Source of the DNA: an uncultured Methylophilaceae bacterium
GTDB taxonomy: Bacteria > Pseudomonadota > Gammaproteobacteria > Burkholderiales > Methylophilaceae
NCBI GenBank assembly: GCA_903834185.1
Contig: CAILHX010000031.1
Span: 1 to 64,000 of the forward strand
Length of the DNA: 64,000 nt
Direction of reading: 5' to 3'
In this document: positions 9,317 through 19,438 of the stretch, piece after piece
How the letters are laid out: every line of letters starts with the position of its first letter
Numbering within the stretch: position 1 is the stretch's first letter
The notes under the pieces: generated by a model
What the model was told of the DNA's origin: nothing
Databases searched by the model: none
Seen by the model: the letters and a program-made list of their open reading frames with translations, nothing else
Made by a program: the position numbers and the translations under genes

Positions 9317-11704
9317 ATGAAAGCCACCTGCCAACTTACACTCACCGTTATTACTTTTGCTGGCACGCTTGCTTCCATAAGTGCGCCTGCCTATGCACAA
9401 GAAATAACGCCGGAAAACAAACAGGTAGCTCCTGCATCAAGCGATAAGGCTTCTACTCCCGCTGCCTCGGATATCGCCAATAAGAATACTGGTTACGATG
9501 CCGCCGTCACCGCTCCGAACACAGCACCTGTTGCCAAAACAGCCAAGGACACTTCGGGAGTGACTACCGTAGATGGTCAGCGCATAGAGCTATATCTTGG
9601 GCGAGAAATGCGCGTGTTCGGCGATGCGGAATTGCACCGCGGCGAGGATTATGTCAAAGGTGATCGTATTGATCTGAATACCCAGAATGACGAACTGCAC
9701 GCAACCGGCAATGTGCAGGTCAAACAGGGGACAACCGTCGCCGACGGGGATGAGCTGAAACTGAAACTGCAAGACCATGTGGGCACAATGGAGAATCCCA
9801 TTTTTCACATGACACCGAGCAAAGGGCCAAAAACACGTGGCAGTGCTCAAACCATGTTCTTTGAGGGCCCGAATAAAGAACATTTATCCAGTGCGATGTA
9901 TACCAGTTGCGGCGAAGGTATAGACGACTGGTATTTGCGCGCCAAGGATCTGGAAATAGATCACTACACTGAAACAGTCACCGCCAGAAATGCCAGCATT
10001 GAATTCAAAGGTGTGCCTTTCATCTATACGCCGTGGATAGACATCCCCTTTAACTCTGAACGAAAATCTGGCTTTCTGATCCCGACTTTCGGCGTCAGCA
10101 CGCTGAATGGCCTGGAAGCGTCTATCCCTTACTACTGGAATATCGCTCCGAATCAGGATGCGACTTTTTCACCGCGTTACTTGAGCAGCCGAGGCGCGCA
10201 ACTACAGAGCGAATACCGCTATCTGGAGAACGATTTCTCCGGCACTGCCGCTGCCGAAGTTCTTCCCGATGACAACAAAGCCGGCATCACGCGCTACTAC
10301 CTGAACCTTAAACATAATCATGATTTTGGGAGTGGCTGGTCGGGCAACATTGACTTTGAAAAAGTGTCTGATGGCCAGTACTTCACCGACATGTCGACCC
10401 AGATTGCCGCCACCAGTCAAGTCAACTTGCCACAGCAAGCGAGCGTTTCCTACACCGGGACCACCATGCATTTCTCGGCTTTGGTGCAACGCTATCAAAC
10501 ACTGGACAAAATATCCTACACCTATGAACGCTTGCCGCAACTGACACTCAACGACAGTGAAGATTTTGATGTGGTGACTACGAATCTTTATAGTGAGTTC
10601 GTCTATTTCGGCCGTAACGACAATGCACCGAAAGTGCTTAATGGCGTCGCCGTTCCCACTGGCAGCCGCTTTACGCTATACCCCAGTGTCAGCGTGCCGT
10701 TTACGGAATCATATGGTTACGTCACGCCGAAGCTAGGCTTGCACCTGACAAAATACGACCTGAGCGACACGGGCGGACAGTTTTCCAGCGAAACACGCGC
10801 ATTACCTATATTCAGTGTGGACAGCGGGTTGTATTTTGACCGCGACCTGCGTGTAGTCAAGAATAGATACACGCAGACTATTGAACCGCGGCTGTTCTAT
10901 GTTTATATCCCGCGCAAGAATCAGGATCGCATACCCAATTTTGACACGGGTCTAAGTGACTTGAATCTGTCTACCATCTTTTCCGAGAATCAATTCAGTG
11001 GAGGCGACCGTGTAAACGATGCCAATCAGGCAACATTTGCATTGACCTCGCGGATGATAGACAAAAAAACAGGGGAACAGCGCCTCTCCGCCACCATAGG
11101 CCAGCGCTACTATTTTAGCAATCCGGAAGTGTCATTGCCTGTAGTACCCGGTGTGATACCTACCCCCGGATCGAAGTCGGATATTCTGACTGCATTAACG
11201 GTAGAACTGCTTAACGGATGGTATGCCGATACTGCCTGGGAATATAACACCGGTAACAGCCGTACCATTAAATCCAACATCTCGGCGCGTTATCAACCTG
11301 AGCCAGGCAAAATTCTTAATATGGGCTATCGTTTTACCAAGGATAGCCTGGAGCAATTGGATGTTTCCGGAGAATGGCCACTGGGTAATAACTGGTATGG
11401 TGTAGGGCGCCTGAATTACTCCTTGCGTGACCATGTGGCAACCGCTGTTGCTCCTGCAGACGTAAGCGGCCCGATAGAATATTTAGCCGGGGTCGAATAT
11501 AATGCCGGTTGCTGGCAGACTCGTGCGGTTCTGCAACGACTGCCAACGGCAACAGCAGCCTCAACTGCAAAAGCCAACTACGCATTCTTTGTTCAGCTTG
11601 AACTATCCGGATTCAGCAAAATAGGATCGAACCCGCTGGACGTTATCAATCGCAGTGTTTACGGCTATACAGACATCGCTAAACTCCCTCCATCGCCACA
11701 ATGA
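9317..11704 (+). CDS. lptD: LPS-assembly outer membrane protein LptD
   Basis: Outer membrane beta-barrel that inserts LPS into the outer leaflet together with LptE. The 795-aa precursor has a signal peptide (cleavage near AYAQE), a low-complexity Ala/Thr/Pro linker (about 30-75), an OstA/LptA-like beta-jellyroll domain (about 85-220) and a C-terminal barrel with alternating aromatic strands. Besides a Cys in the signal peptide only two cysteines are visible, C198 and about C732. They correspond to one inter-domain disulfide instead of the two of E. coli. It overlaps surA by 4 bp (ATGA), starting the conserved lptD-surA-pdxA-rsmA run. Confidence 0.95.
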   Translation: MKATCQLTLTVITFAGTLASISAPAYAQEITPENKQVAPASSDKASTPAASDIANKNTGYDAAVTAPNTAPVAKTAKDTSGVTTVDGQRIELYLGREMRVFGDAELHRGEDYVKGDRIDLNTQNDELHATGNVQVKQGTTVADGDELKLKLQDHVGTMENPIFHMTPSKGPKTRGSAQTMFFEGPNKEHLSSAMYTSCGEGIDDWYLRAKDLEIDHYTETVTARNASIEFKGVPFIYTPWIDIPFNSERKSGFLIPTFGVSTLNGLEASIPYYWNIAPNQDATFSPRYLSSRGAQLQSEYRYLENDFSGTAAAEVLPDDNKAGITRYYLNLKHNHDFGSGWSGNIDFEKVSDGQYFTDMSTQIAATSQVNLPQQASVSYTGTTMHFSALVQRYQTLDKISYTYERLPQLTLNDSEDFDVVTTNLYSEFVYFGRNDNAPKVLNGVAVPTGSRFTLYPSVSVPFTESYGYVTPKLGLHLTKYDLSDTGGQFSSETRALPIFSVDSGLYFDRDLRVVKNRYTQTIEPRLFYVYIPRKNQDRIPNFDTGLSDLNLSTIFSENQFSGGDRVNDANQATFALTSRMIDKKTGEQRLSATIGQRYYFSNPEVSLPVVPGVIPTPGSKSDILTALTVELLNGWYADTAWEYNTGNSRTIKSNISARYQPEPGKILNMGYRFTKDSLEQLDVSGEWPLGNNWYGVGRLNYSLRDHVATAVAPADVSGPIEYLAGVEYNAGCWQTRAVLQRLPTATAASTAKANYAFFVQLELSGFSKIGSNPLDVINRSVYGYTDIAKLPPSPQ

Positions 11705-13047
11705 CAATGACACAACTGAATCAACGCATCACCCGCCTGCTGTTCGCATTACTTTTGATCATCCCGATTTTGGGGCATAGCGAAGATGGCAATACGGGGG
11801 CAAAGCCAAAACAGAAGATTGCAACGCTGGATCAAATCGTTGCGATTGTGGATAGTGATGTGATTACGCGGACCGAATTGGATGCACGGATAGAGATGGT
11901 CACCCAGCAAATAGAGAAGCAGGGCAACAAACTCCCCCCGCACGACATCCTTGAGAAACAGATTCTGGAACGTATCATCTCTGACCGGTTACAACTGGAA
12001 TATGCGGCACAAACCGGTATCCGCGTGGATGATAATCAACTGGATAAAACACTGGACCGCATTGCCGACCAGAACAAATTAAGCCTTCCGGATTTCAAGC
12101 GTGCCCTGGATAAGGAAGGCATCAGTTTCGACAAATTCCGCGAGGATATCCGCAAGGAAATCATCATCGCCCGCCTGCGTGAGCGTGAAGTTGATAGCAA
12201 AGTAAGCGTCACCGAAGCAGAGATTGACAATGCGTTGATGACTCAGAATTCCGGCCAGGACTCGAATGATGAGTATGAGGTTGCCCATATCATGGTTCGA
12301 GTACCGGAACAGTCATCCCCGGAAGAGATACAAAAACTGCGAGCAAAGATTGACGGCGCCCTGATGAAACTGCAAGGTGGTGCAGATTTCGCTCAGGTTT
12401 CTGCCGCCATGTCCGACGCACCGAAAGCACTGGAAGGCGGTGATCTGGGATGGAAAAAGCCTACCGAATTGCCTGAACTGTTTCAGACTGCACTTAAGCC
12501 GCTTAAAAAAGGCGAGTTGACCGCCATTCTGCGCAGCCCGAACGGGTTTCACATCCTGAAGATGGTAGACCGCCGTGGCGATACGACTCCGCTGATCGTG
12601 CAGCAGACACATGCTCGCCATATCCTGATGAAAATCAGTGATGTATTGTCCGAAGACGAAGCCAAACAGCGTATGATCGGCCTCAAGGAGCGTTTGGATA
12701 ATGGCGGCAAATTCGAAGAAATTGCAAGACAATATTCTGAGGACGGTAGCGCCAGCAATGGTGGCGATCTGGGTTGGGTCAATCCCGGCGATCTGGTGCC
12801 GGAATTTGAAAAGGTCATGGATGGTTTAGCCATCAACCAGATCAGCGAACCCATCAAATCCCGGTTTGGCTGGCACATCATTCAAGTGCTTGAGCGACGT
12901 AATCAGGACGTGAGTCAGCAAGCGGCTCGCTTGAAAATACGCGAGGAGATCAAGTCCCGCAAGTCAGAAGAAACGTTCCAGGACTGGTTGCACGGATTAC
13001 GTGACCGAGCTTACGTTGAATACCGCACCGACGACAAAGACGAATAG
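11701..13047 (+). CDS. surA: Periplasmic chaperone / peptidyl-prolyl isomerase SurA
   Basis: Chaperones outer membrane proteins, including LptD, through the periplasm. The 448-aa precursor has an N-terminal hydrophobic signal peptide, an N-terminal chaperone domain (about 45-180) and two parvulin PPIC domains (about 188-290 and 300-400). The second is better conserved, with HARHILM and GGDLGWV; the first has AHIMVRV and GGDLGWK. Start is ATG at 11701, overlapping the lptD stop; a second ATG follows two codons later. Co-transcription with lptD couples the chaperone with a principal client. Confidence 0.96.
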   Translation: MTMTQLNQRITRLLFALLLIIPILGHSEDGNTGAKPKQKIATLDQIVAIVDSDVITRTELDARIEMVTQQIEKQGNKLPPHDILEKQILERIISDRLQLEYAAQTGIRVDDNQLDKTLDRIADQNKLSLPDFKRALDKEGISFDKFREDIRKEIIIARLREREVDSKVSVTEAEIDNALMTQNSGQDSNDEYEVAHIMVRVPEQSSPEEIQKLRAKIDGALMKLQGGADFAQVSAAMSDAPKALEGGDLGWKKPTELPELFQTALKPLKKGELTAILRSPNGFHILKMVDRRGDTTPLIVQQTHARHILMKISDVLSEDEAKQRMIGLKERLDNGGKFEEIARQYSEDGSASNGGDLGWVNPGDLVPEFEKVMDGLAINQISEPIKSRFGWHIIQVLERRNQDVSQQAARLKIREEIKSRKSEETFQDWLHGLRDRAYVEYRTDDKDE

Positions 13048-13068
13048 AACGCTCTTGTCATAGCATAG

Positions 13069-14013
13069 ATGCCGCGCCTGCCACGTATCGCCATCACCAC
13101 CGGGGAGCCCGCAGGCATAGGCCCTGATCTGTGTGCGATACTGCAACAACAGCAATTCGCAGCAGACATCACCATCATCGCCGACAGCTCATTACTTGCA
13201 TCTCGTGCAGAGCAAATCGGCCTTCCAGCATCCAATATAAAAGTCCGCCATGTTGCACTGAACTCGCCATGTATCGCGGGAAAACTTGACCCGGTCAATA
13301 GCCTCTATGTGCTGGAGACGCTGAAGATTGCAACACTAGGCTGCATGTCGGGCGAATTCGATGCGATGGTCACCGCACCGGTACACAAAGGAGTCATCAA
13401 CGATGCAGGCGTTCCTTTCACCGGACATACTGAATTTCTGGCTGAACTGACCGAAACCAGACAAGTAGTGATGATGCTGGTCGGCGGCGGCATGCGTGTA
13501 GCACTTGCCAGCATACATCTGGCACTGAGTGCAGTGCCAGATGTAATCACCCGGGAAAGTCTGGAATCCACAATTAAAATACTGCATGCCGAGCTGGTGC
13601 ATAAGTTCGGACTGTCACAACCGCATATCTTTGTCGCCGGGCTGAATCCGCACGCTGGTGAGGATGGTCATTTGGGAAAAGAAGAGATAGAAATCATTAA
13701 CCCGGTACTGCAAAAGCTGCGGCAACAAGGAATGCGGTTAAGCGGTGCCCTGCCTGCCGATACCATGTTCTCCAAAATCAATCTGCAACAAGCCGATTGC
13801 TTTCTCGCCATGTATCACGACCAGGGCTTGCCCGTACTCAAATATGCCAGTTTCGGCCAGGGGGTTAATGTGACTCTGGGCTTACCCATCATCCGCACCT
13901 CGGTGGATCATGGCACCGCGCTGGATTTGGCTGGCAGCGGTAAAGCCAACCCCGGCAGCCTGATCGCAGCCATAGATCTGGCGATAGACCTGGTTCATAA
14001 GCGCGTCGCCTAA
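13069..14013 (+). CDS. pdxA: 4-hydroxythreonine-4-phosphate dehydrogenase
   Basis: NAD-dependent oxidation of 4-phosphohydroxy-threonine in DXP-dependent vitamin B6 synthesis. The 314-aa protein begins MPRLPRIAITTGEPAGIGPD, the typical PdxA start (GEPAGIGP). Metal- and substrate-binding histidines are visible in APVHKG, FTGHTEFLA, GLNPHAGE and MYHDQGL. The Arg/Ser-containing C-terminal motif GLPIIRTSVDHGTALDLAG is intact. It lies 21 bp after surA and 4 bp before rsmA. Confidence 0.96.
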   Translation: MPRLPRIAITTGEPAGIGPDLCAILQQQQFAADITIIADSSLLASRAEQIGLPASNIKVRHVALNSPCIAGKLDPVNSLYVLETLKIATLGCMSGEFDAMVTAPVHKGVINDAGVPFTGHTEFLAELTETRQVVMMLVGGGMRVALASIHLALSAVPDVITRESLESTIKILHAELVHKFGLSQPHIFVAGLNPHAGEDGHLGKEEIEIINPVLQKLRQQGMRLSGALPADTMFSKINLQQADCFLAMYHDQGLPVLKYASFGQGVNVTLGLPIIRTSVDHGTALDLAGSGKANPGSLIAAIDLAIDLVHKRVA

Positions 14014-14017
14014 GCCT

Positions 14018-14794
14018 ATGAAACATAGCCCTAAAAAAAGCCTGGGGCAGAACTTCCTGTCCGACCCCGACTTTGTCCGCGCCTGCATTGATGCCATACA
14101 ACCGAAAGCGGACGACCTGACAGTCGAGATCGGTCCGGGATTGGGTGCGTTGACCAAACCACTGACAGCCATACTCAAACACCTTCATGCCGTCGAGCTG
14201 GATCGCGACATTATTGCTTGGATGCATACGCATTATGCAGCCGACAGGATCACCATCCATCATAGCGATGCGCTCAAGTTCGATTTTGCAGCGTTGAGTA
14301 AAGACAGCGATGCAAACTTGCGTGTGGTCGGCAACCTGCCTTACAACATCTCGACACCCATCCTGTTCCACCTGCTGGAACAATCGCGCAAAATCGTGGA
14401 TATGCATTTCATGCTGCAAAAAGAAGTGGTGGAACGCATGGTAGCGCAACCTTCTACGCCTGAATACGGCAGGCTTTCCGTGATGTTGCAGTACCGGCTG
14501 CATATGGAATACCTGTTCACCGTACCTGCGGATGCGTTCGACCCAGCCCCCAAAGTCGAGTCGGCGTTTGTGCGTGCCATCCCGTACGCTACCCTGCCTT
14601 GCCCGGCACATGACGAACAACTATTCGCCAAAATCGTGGTCGCGGCCTTTGGTCAACGCCGCAAGACCCTTCGCAATACGTTGAAAACGTGGATGACCGA
14701 CCCCGACTTCTCCACGCTGCAAATTGATCCTCAGCTGCGAGCAGAGAATCTGGGGGTAGCGGAATTTGTGGCTATCGCCAATCATCTAGCCTGA
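14018..14794 (+). CDS. rsmA: 16S rRNA (A1518/A1519) dimethyltransferase
   Basis: SAM-dependent dimethylation of two adjacent adenines in the 3'-terminal helix of 16S rRNA. The 258-aa protein starts with KKSLGQNFL, has the SAM motif EIGPGLGALT and the catalytic motif IV NLPYNISTPI (NLPY). The C-terminal FGQRRKTLRNTLK segment is characteristic. Spacing to pdxA is 4 bp, which fits the classic operon. Confidence 0.96.
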   Translation: MKHSPKKSLGQNFLSDPDFVRACIDAIQPKADDLTVEIGPGLGALTKPLTAILKHLHAVELDRDIIAWMHTHYAADRITIHHSDALKFDFAALSKDSDANLRVVGNLPYNISTPILFHLLEQSRKIVDMHFMLQKEVVERMVAQPSTPEYGRLSVMLQYRLHMEYLFTVPADAFDPAPKVESAFVRAIPYATLPCPAHDEQLFAKIVVAAFGQRRKTLRNTLKTWMTDPDFSTLQIDPQLRAENLGVAEFVAIANHLA

Positions 14795-14804
14795 TATAAT
14801 TTAA

Positions 14805-15494
<690 letters not shown>

Positions 15495-15501
15495 AGCATC
15501 T

Positions 15502-17193
15502 TCAAATATCTTGCCAGTGCCGCAAAATCAATTGCGCGGTGCGCTGCCCGTTAAACTCATTCACTTCCAACTGATACACAGCTTCAACCGTTGCAGGCAT
15601 GCTTTCCGTGTTGAAGAAGTAGATAGCGTCAAAGCTGTGGCCCTCACGCTCCAGTTTCATTTTGAGATGTTTCTCGCCAACGATGCGCTGAGATGTTACG
15701 CCGAACCTGCCTTTAAATAGCGGAGCGGCAAACCCCTGCCCCCAAATGCCCTGTTCCAGCATCTGCGCCAGCCGTAGATTGATATCCTCCGCAAGCAGTT
15801 CACCATCGGTCTCAATCAGGCGATCCAGATCAGCTGGAGTAAGCAGTTCGTGCATCACTTGCTCGAATATCCCGCTAAAGCGCTCCACATTTTTTTCTGC
15901 AATGGTCAAGCCAGCCGCCATCGCATGACCGCCAAACTGAACGATCAGATCCGGTTCACGTTTGGAAATGATATCAAGTGCGTCGCGTAGATGCAGTCCA
16001 GGGATGGAACGCCCGGAGCCTTTCACAAGTCCGTCACCGGCCGCGGCAAATGCGATCACAGGGCAGTGATATTTCTCCTTGATACGCGAGGCCAGAATGC
16101 CAATGATGCCCTGATGCCATCCAGAGTCGTACAGGCAAAAACCATAGCAATCCTGCGTCTCTATCTGCTGCAGCACAGATAGCGCGTCTTGTTGCATATC
16201 AGCTTCTATCTCACGTCGGCTGCGGTTCATCTCATCCAGCTTTGCAGCCATCTTCTGAGCCACTTGCGGGTCCGTAGCCAACAGACACTCTATGCCAAGA
16301 GACATATCCTGCATACGACCTGCCGCATTCAATCTAGGGCCCAGCATAAAGCCCAGATCGTAGGTGGTGACTTTTTTAGGATCGCGCGATGCCACCCGTA
16401 ATAAGGCTGCGATGCCGGGGCAGGCCTTGCCTGCGCGGATGCGATTAAGCCCCTGTTCCACCAAAATCCGATTATTCTCGTCCAGTTTAACCACATCAGC
16501 CACAGTGCCCAGAGCGACGATATCCAGCAATTCCGCCAGATTCGGTTCTGTGCCTGACGTAAACATGCCACGCTGCCTGAGTTCGCTGCGAAGTGCCAGC
16601 ATCACGTAAAAAATCACCCCTACCCCGGCCAGATGCTTACTGGGGAAAGTGCAACCACCGGCATTGGGATTAACAATACAGGTGGCATCCGGCAAGGCAT
16701 CTCCGGGCAGATGGTGGTCGGTCACCAGCACCGAGATTCCCAGTTTATTCGCTTCAACCACCCCGGCCATGCTGGCGATACCGTTATCCACAGTGATAAT
16801 AAAGTCCGGCTTGCGTTCTGCTGCCAAGCGCACGATCTCCGGGGTCAAACCATAACCATGCTCAAAACGATTGGGCACCAGATAATCCACTACTGCACCG
16901 AATCGTCTGAGCGCGGTGACACCGACCGCACAGGCCGTTGCCCCATCGGCATCGTAATCTGCCACGACCAACAAGCGTTTGCGCTGTATGATGGCATCCG
17001 CCAGATGGTTGGCCATTGCCCCGACATTCAACAATCTTTCAGGCGCGATCAATCTGGATAGTTTCGCCTGTAACTGCGCGGCCTCTGTCACACCACGCGA
17101 GGCATAAATACGTGCCAGTACCGGGTGCAGACCTTCCGCCGTCAGCACTTCGACAGTTTCAGCAGCATAGGGACGGGATATAATCGTAGGCAT
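15502..17193 (-). CDS. recJ: Single-stranded-DNA-specific exonuclease RecJ
   Basis: 5'-3' ssDNA exonuclease of recombination and mismatch repair; DHH-family phosphoesterase, 563 aa. Catalytic motifs are VVADYDADGATAC (DxD), VTVDNGIAS, TDHHLPG (the DHH motif), the GVG segment and LNAAGRM. The DHHA1 domain shows QFGGHAMAAG. ATG at 17193 is preferred over an in-frame TTG four codons upstream. It converges with adk and is divergent from the HDOD gene. Confidence 0.95.
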   Translation of the reverse strand: MPTIISRPYAAETVEVLTAEGLHPVLARIYASRGVTEAAQLQAKLSRLIAPERLLNVGAMANHLADAIIQRKRLLVVADYDADGATACAVGVTALRRFGAVVDYLVPNRFEHGYGLTPEIVRLAAERKPDFIITVDNGIASMAGVVEANKLGISVLVTDHHLPGDALPDATCIVNPNAGGCTFPSKHLAGVGVIFYVMLALRSELRQRGMFTSGTEPNLAELLDIVALGTVADVVKLDENNRILVEQGLNRIRAGKACPGIAALLRVASRDPKKVTTYDLGFMLGPRLNAAGRMQDMSLGIECLLATDPQVAQKMAAKLDEMNRSRREIEADMQQDALSVLQQIETQDCYGFCLYDSGWHQGIIGILASRIKEKYHCPVIAFAAAGDGLVKGSGRSIPGLHLRDALDIISKREPDLIVQFGGHAMAAGLTIAEKNVERFSGIFEQVMHELLTPADLDRLIETDGELLAEDINLRLAQMLEQGIWGQGFAAPLFKGRFGVTSQRIVGEKHLKMKLEREGHSFDAIYFFNTESMPATVEAVYQLEVNEFNGQRTAQLILRHWQDI

Positions 17194-17348
17194 ATGGTTA
17201 CGCAATTGGAAATTGTTGGATTTTACTGTGAATGCGCTTATGATTTACTTAAGGCCGCACCCGGTTTTAATTAAAGCAGTTTAATTAGTGTATGTTCAAA
17301 AAATAGAGCGTATCCAAAAATACGTAGCGATCATTTCGAGGAGAAAGT

Positions 17349-18185
17349 ATGGGCGACACCACTCTAGAAGAAGCCACAGACAAGATCATTGCTGGCATCA
17401 AGATTCCGCCACGCCCGGAAGTTCTGGCTGAGCTCATGATAGAAAGCCGTTTGGATAGTCCGGATATCCAGAAGATCGGGCAACTGATCGCAAAAGATGT
17501 CGCGCTGTCTGTATCCATGCTCAAACTGGTCAACTCCTCTTATTATGGCGTGAAACGCAAAGTAGAGTCACCCCAGCAAGCCGCCATCATTCTGGGCGTA
17601 AACAATGTTAAAAGCCTGGTCACCGGCCTGTCATTAAAACACGCTTATGGCCAGATAGAAGGTCTGGAGGCTTTCTGGAATCACGCTGAACTGGTCGCCA
17701 ACGTATCCATGGTCATTGCCAGCCGCCTACCCGGCGTGCCGCGCGAAACTGCCTATATTTTCGGACTGTTCCAGAATTGCGGCATCCCGCTGATGATGCA
17801 ACGCCTACCCGGCTATGCCGACACATACGCCATTGCAATGGCTGACAACACGGGCAGGTTTACCGACATAGAAATTGAAAGACACACCACCAGCCACGCC
17901 ATTGTCGGACATATGATGGCAAAAAGCTGGGAACTGGCGGATGAGATATGCGAAGCCATCACCCACCACCATGAGACCAAGGTATTTGATGACGATTATC
18001 AGCTGTCAGCGGCAGCTTCGGCGCTCATCGCCGTATCGCGCCTGGCAGAATATGTGATCGAGCCGGAACGTGTTCCAGAAGGTTATACATCGGAAGGTTA
18101 TGGACTAACCCTGGGTGACCACCTCGGTTTTGACGACGATGACATCAAGGAATTTATGGAGAGTGCTCTAGGTGGTGGGACTTAA
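17349..18185 (+). CDS. HDOD domain signalling protein
   Basis: A 278-aa protein made almost entirely of an HDOD domain (about 15-215), related to HD domains but usually lacking phosphodiesterase residues. The characteristic PPRPEVLAEL, SSYYGVKRKVESPQQAAIILG and HAIVG segments are visible, followed by an acidic C-terminus. HDOD proteins act in two-component, c-di-GMP and motility signalling, mostly by protein contact; no partner is encoded adjacent. A strong GAGGAG site precedes the ATG. It converges with the RpfE-like gene 15 bp away. Function remains generic. Confidence 0.85.
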   Translation: MGDTTLEEATDKIIAGIKIPPRPEVLAELMIESRLDSPDIQKIGQLIAKDVALSVSMLKLVNSSYYGVKRKVESPQQAAIILGVNNVKSLVTGLSLKHAYGQIEGLEAFWNHAELVANVSMVIASRLPGVPRETAYIFGLFQNCGIPLMMQRLPGYADTYAIAMADNTGRFTDIEIERHTTSHAIVGHMMAKSWELADEICEAITHHHETKVFDDDYQLSAAASALIAVSRLAEYVIEPERVPEGYTSEGYGLTLGDHLGFDDDDIKEFMESALGGGT

Positions 18186-18200
18186 TCAGCATGGCGGCAG

Positions 18201-19103
18201 TTAATTCAACCATCGCCGCCAGAATTTCCATAGATCGTAACGCTTTAATGCTACGCTCACTACAGCCTGTTCTTGCTCAAGGTGCAAAACCAGCTTTTGC
18301 ACCTTGTTGCTTTTTAGCATATCTAATAACGGCATAGCCCAGTTCTGCCGGATTTGCGGTTCATCTTTCACATCCAGTACCACCAGACAGTTACCCTGTT
18401 GCGGCAGGTATTCAGCAGAATCAGGCAGCGGCTGGCAAAGCATACCCGCCAACCCTTTTACCAAGGGCTCATCTGCCAAAACAACGGTGTAAGGCTGTAA
18501 AGCAGGTAGATCATAACTGCCGGCTCCCCACAACCACACACTATTCAGCGGCAACAAGCCGGCCTCTTCACGTGTCATATTGGCCGCATGCTGATGCAAT
18601 AGCATCTGTATCTCGTTGAGCATGGTCGCATACTGCGCAGAATTCACGTCATCGCTGATCTTGTTGCTGATTTTTTTACCTATCGCCAGCTTTTTGCTGA
18701 TGGTTGATATTGGTAGTGGTTGATCCAGCCGCAGATACCAACGTTCGGGATGAGGCGAGAACCATTGCATGCCATCACCCGAAAAGTGCTGGTTCAGGGT
18801 TGCAACCATCTGCTGCGCATGTTGCGGGTTCAGATCGTGCGGCGTACCGTGCAGTATAAAAAAATCACGCATCAGCGCCAGATGCACCGGATCGGCATGC
18901 AGCCAGTACCCTTGCGTAGCATCCAACCCATCGCCCATCGCGCTGAATGGGGCGGTTGCCTGTTGCATGACACCGAACAAACGGCACAACCAGGCATCTG
19001 CGTCTCCAGCAAAACGGGCGGTGCTTTTGCCATAAGCGAGCAAGCGGGAACCATGCAAACTCTGTGTTGCCTGACCGCGCAGCAGGATGTCACATTGCAC
19101 CAT
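18201..19103 (-). CDS. RpfE-like conserved protein (phosphoglycerate mutase-related)
   Basis: A 300-aa protein resembling the RpfE-type family found beside recJ in beta- and gammaproteobacteria and distantly related to cofactor-independent phosphoglycerate mutase. Recognition rests on neighbourhood and family-like segments (WLHADPVHL, NSVWLWGAG, the terminal WKFWRRW); metal-binding residues of a mutase are not evident. No signal peptide or membrane segment is seen. The function of the family is not established. An AT-rich leader with a hairpin at 19170-19192 lies just upstream on the same strand. Confidence 0.7.
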   Translation of the reverse strand: MVQCDILLRGQATQSLHGSRLLAYGKSTARFAGDADAWLCRLFGVMQQATAPFSAMGDGLDATQGYWLHADPVHLALMRDFFILHGTPHDLNPQHAQQMVATLNQHFSGDGMQWFSPHPERWYLRLDQPLPISTISKKLAIGKKISNKISDDVNSAQYATMLNEIQMLLHQHAANMTREEAGLLPLNSVWLWGAGSYDLPALQPYTVVLADEPLVKGLAGMLCQPLPDSAEYLPQQGNCLVVLDVKDEPQIRQNWAMPLLDMLKSNKVQKLVLHLEQEQAVVSVALKRYDLWKFWRRWLN

Positions 19104-19438
19104 GAAAATGTTCTCGCAATTCTGAAAGTAAGCGATTCTGCACTTTTAATTCAGCTCCCGCAAAACAAAAACCGCCGGGATCGCCAGCGGTTCTCTTTAG
19201 GCGTGCCTTTTGGGCATGGTTACATTCTTATTGCCGCCGTTGTACCTTCAACGACACAAAAAGCAATTTGTTGACCCGGTTGGTAAAACTTTTTTCGCGG
19301 CAGCCGGTCTGATTGCAACAAAACCAAAAACACGACCGTCTTATATGCCACTCTCCTAATTCCGATTATGCTACTTCGTTATGCTAAAGTGCCATCCATC
19401 CTGATAAACTGTTCATACATCCAGCAAAGGTTAACCAT
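19104..19438. other. Intergenic leader with minus-strand terminator-like hairpin
   Basis: 335 bp between two divergent genes. On the minus strand AACCGC and GCGGTT (complement of 19187-19192 and 19170-19175) can pair and are followed by TTTTTGTTTT, which looks like an intrinsic terminator about 65 bp upstream of the RpfE-like start. Two unsupported short frames occupy the same stretch. One is a 43-codon GTG frame on the minus strand (19351 to 19220) that would end just before the hairpin. The other is a 47-codon ATG frame on the plus strand starting near 19215. Neither resembles a known family. Attenuation or a small transcript is possible. Confidence 0.4.

Noticed and set aside
18720-19274. 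184-codon plus-strand frame
   Set aside because: Antisense to the RpfE-like gene with no family features; a shadow frame.
19215-19358. 47-codon plus-strand frame upstream of the pentapeptide gene
   Set aside because: No ribosome site and no recognisable family; it overlaps an equally weak minus-strand frame.
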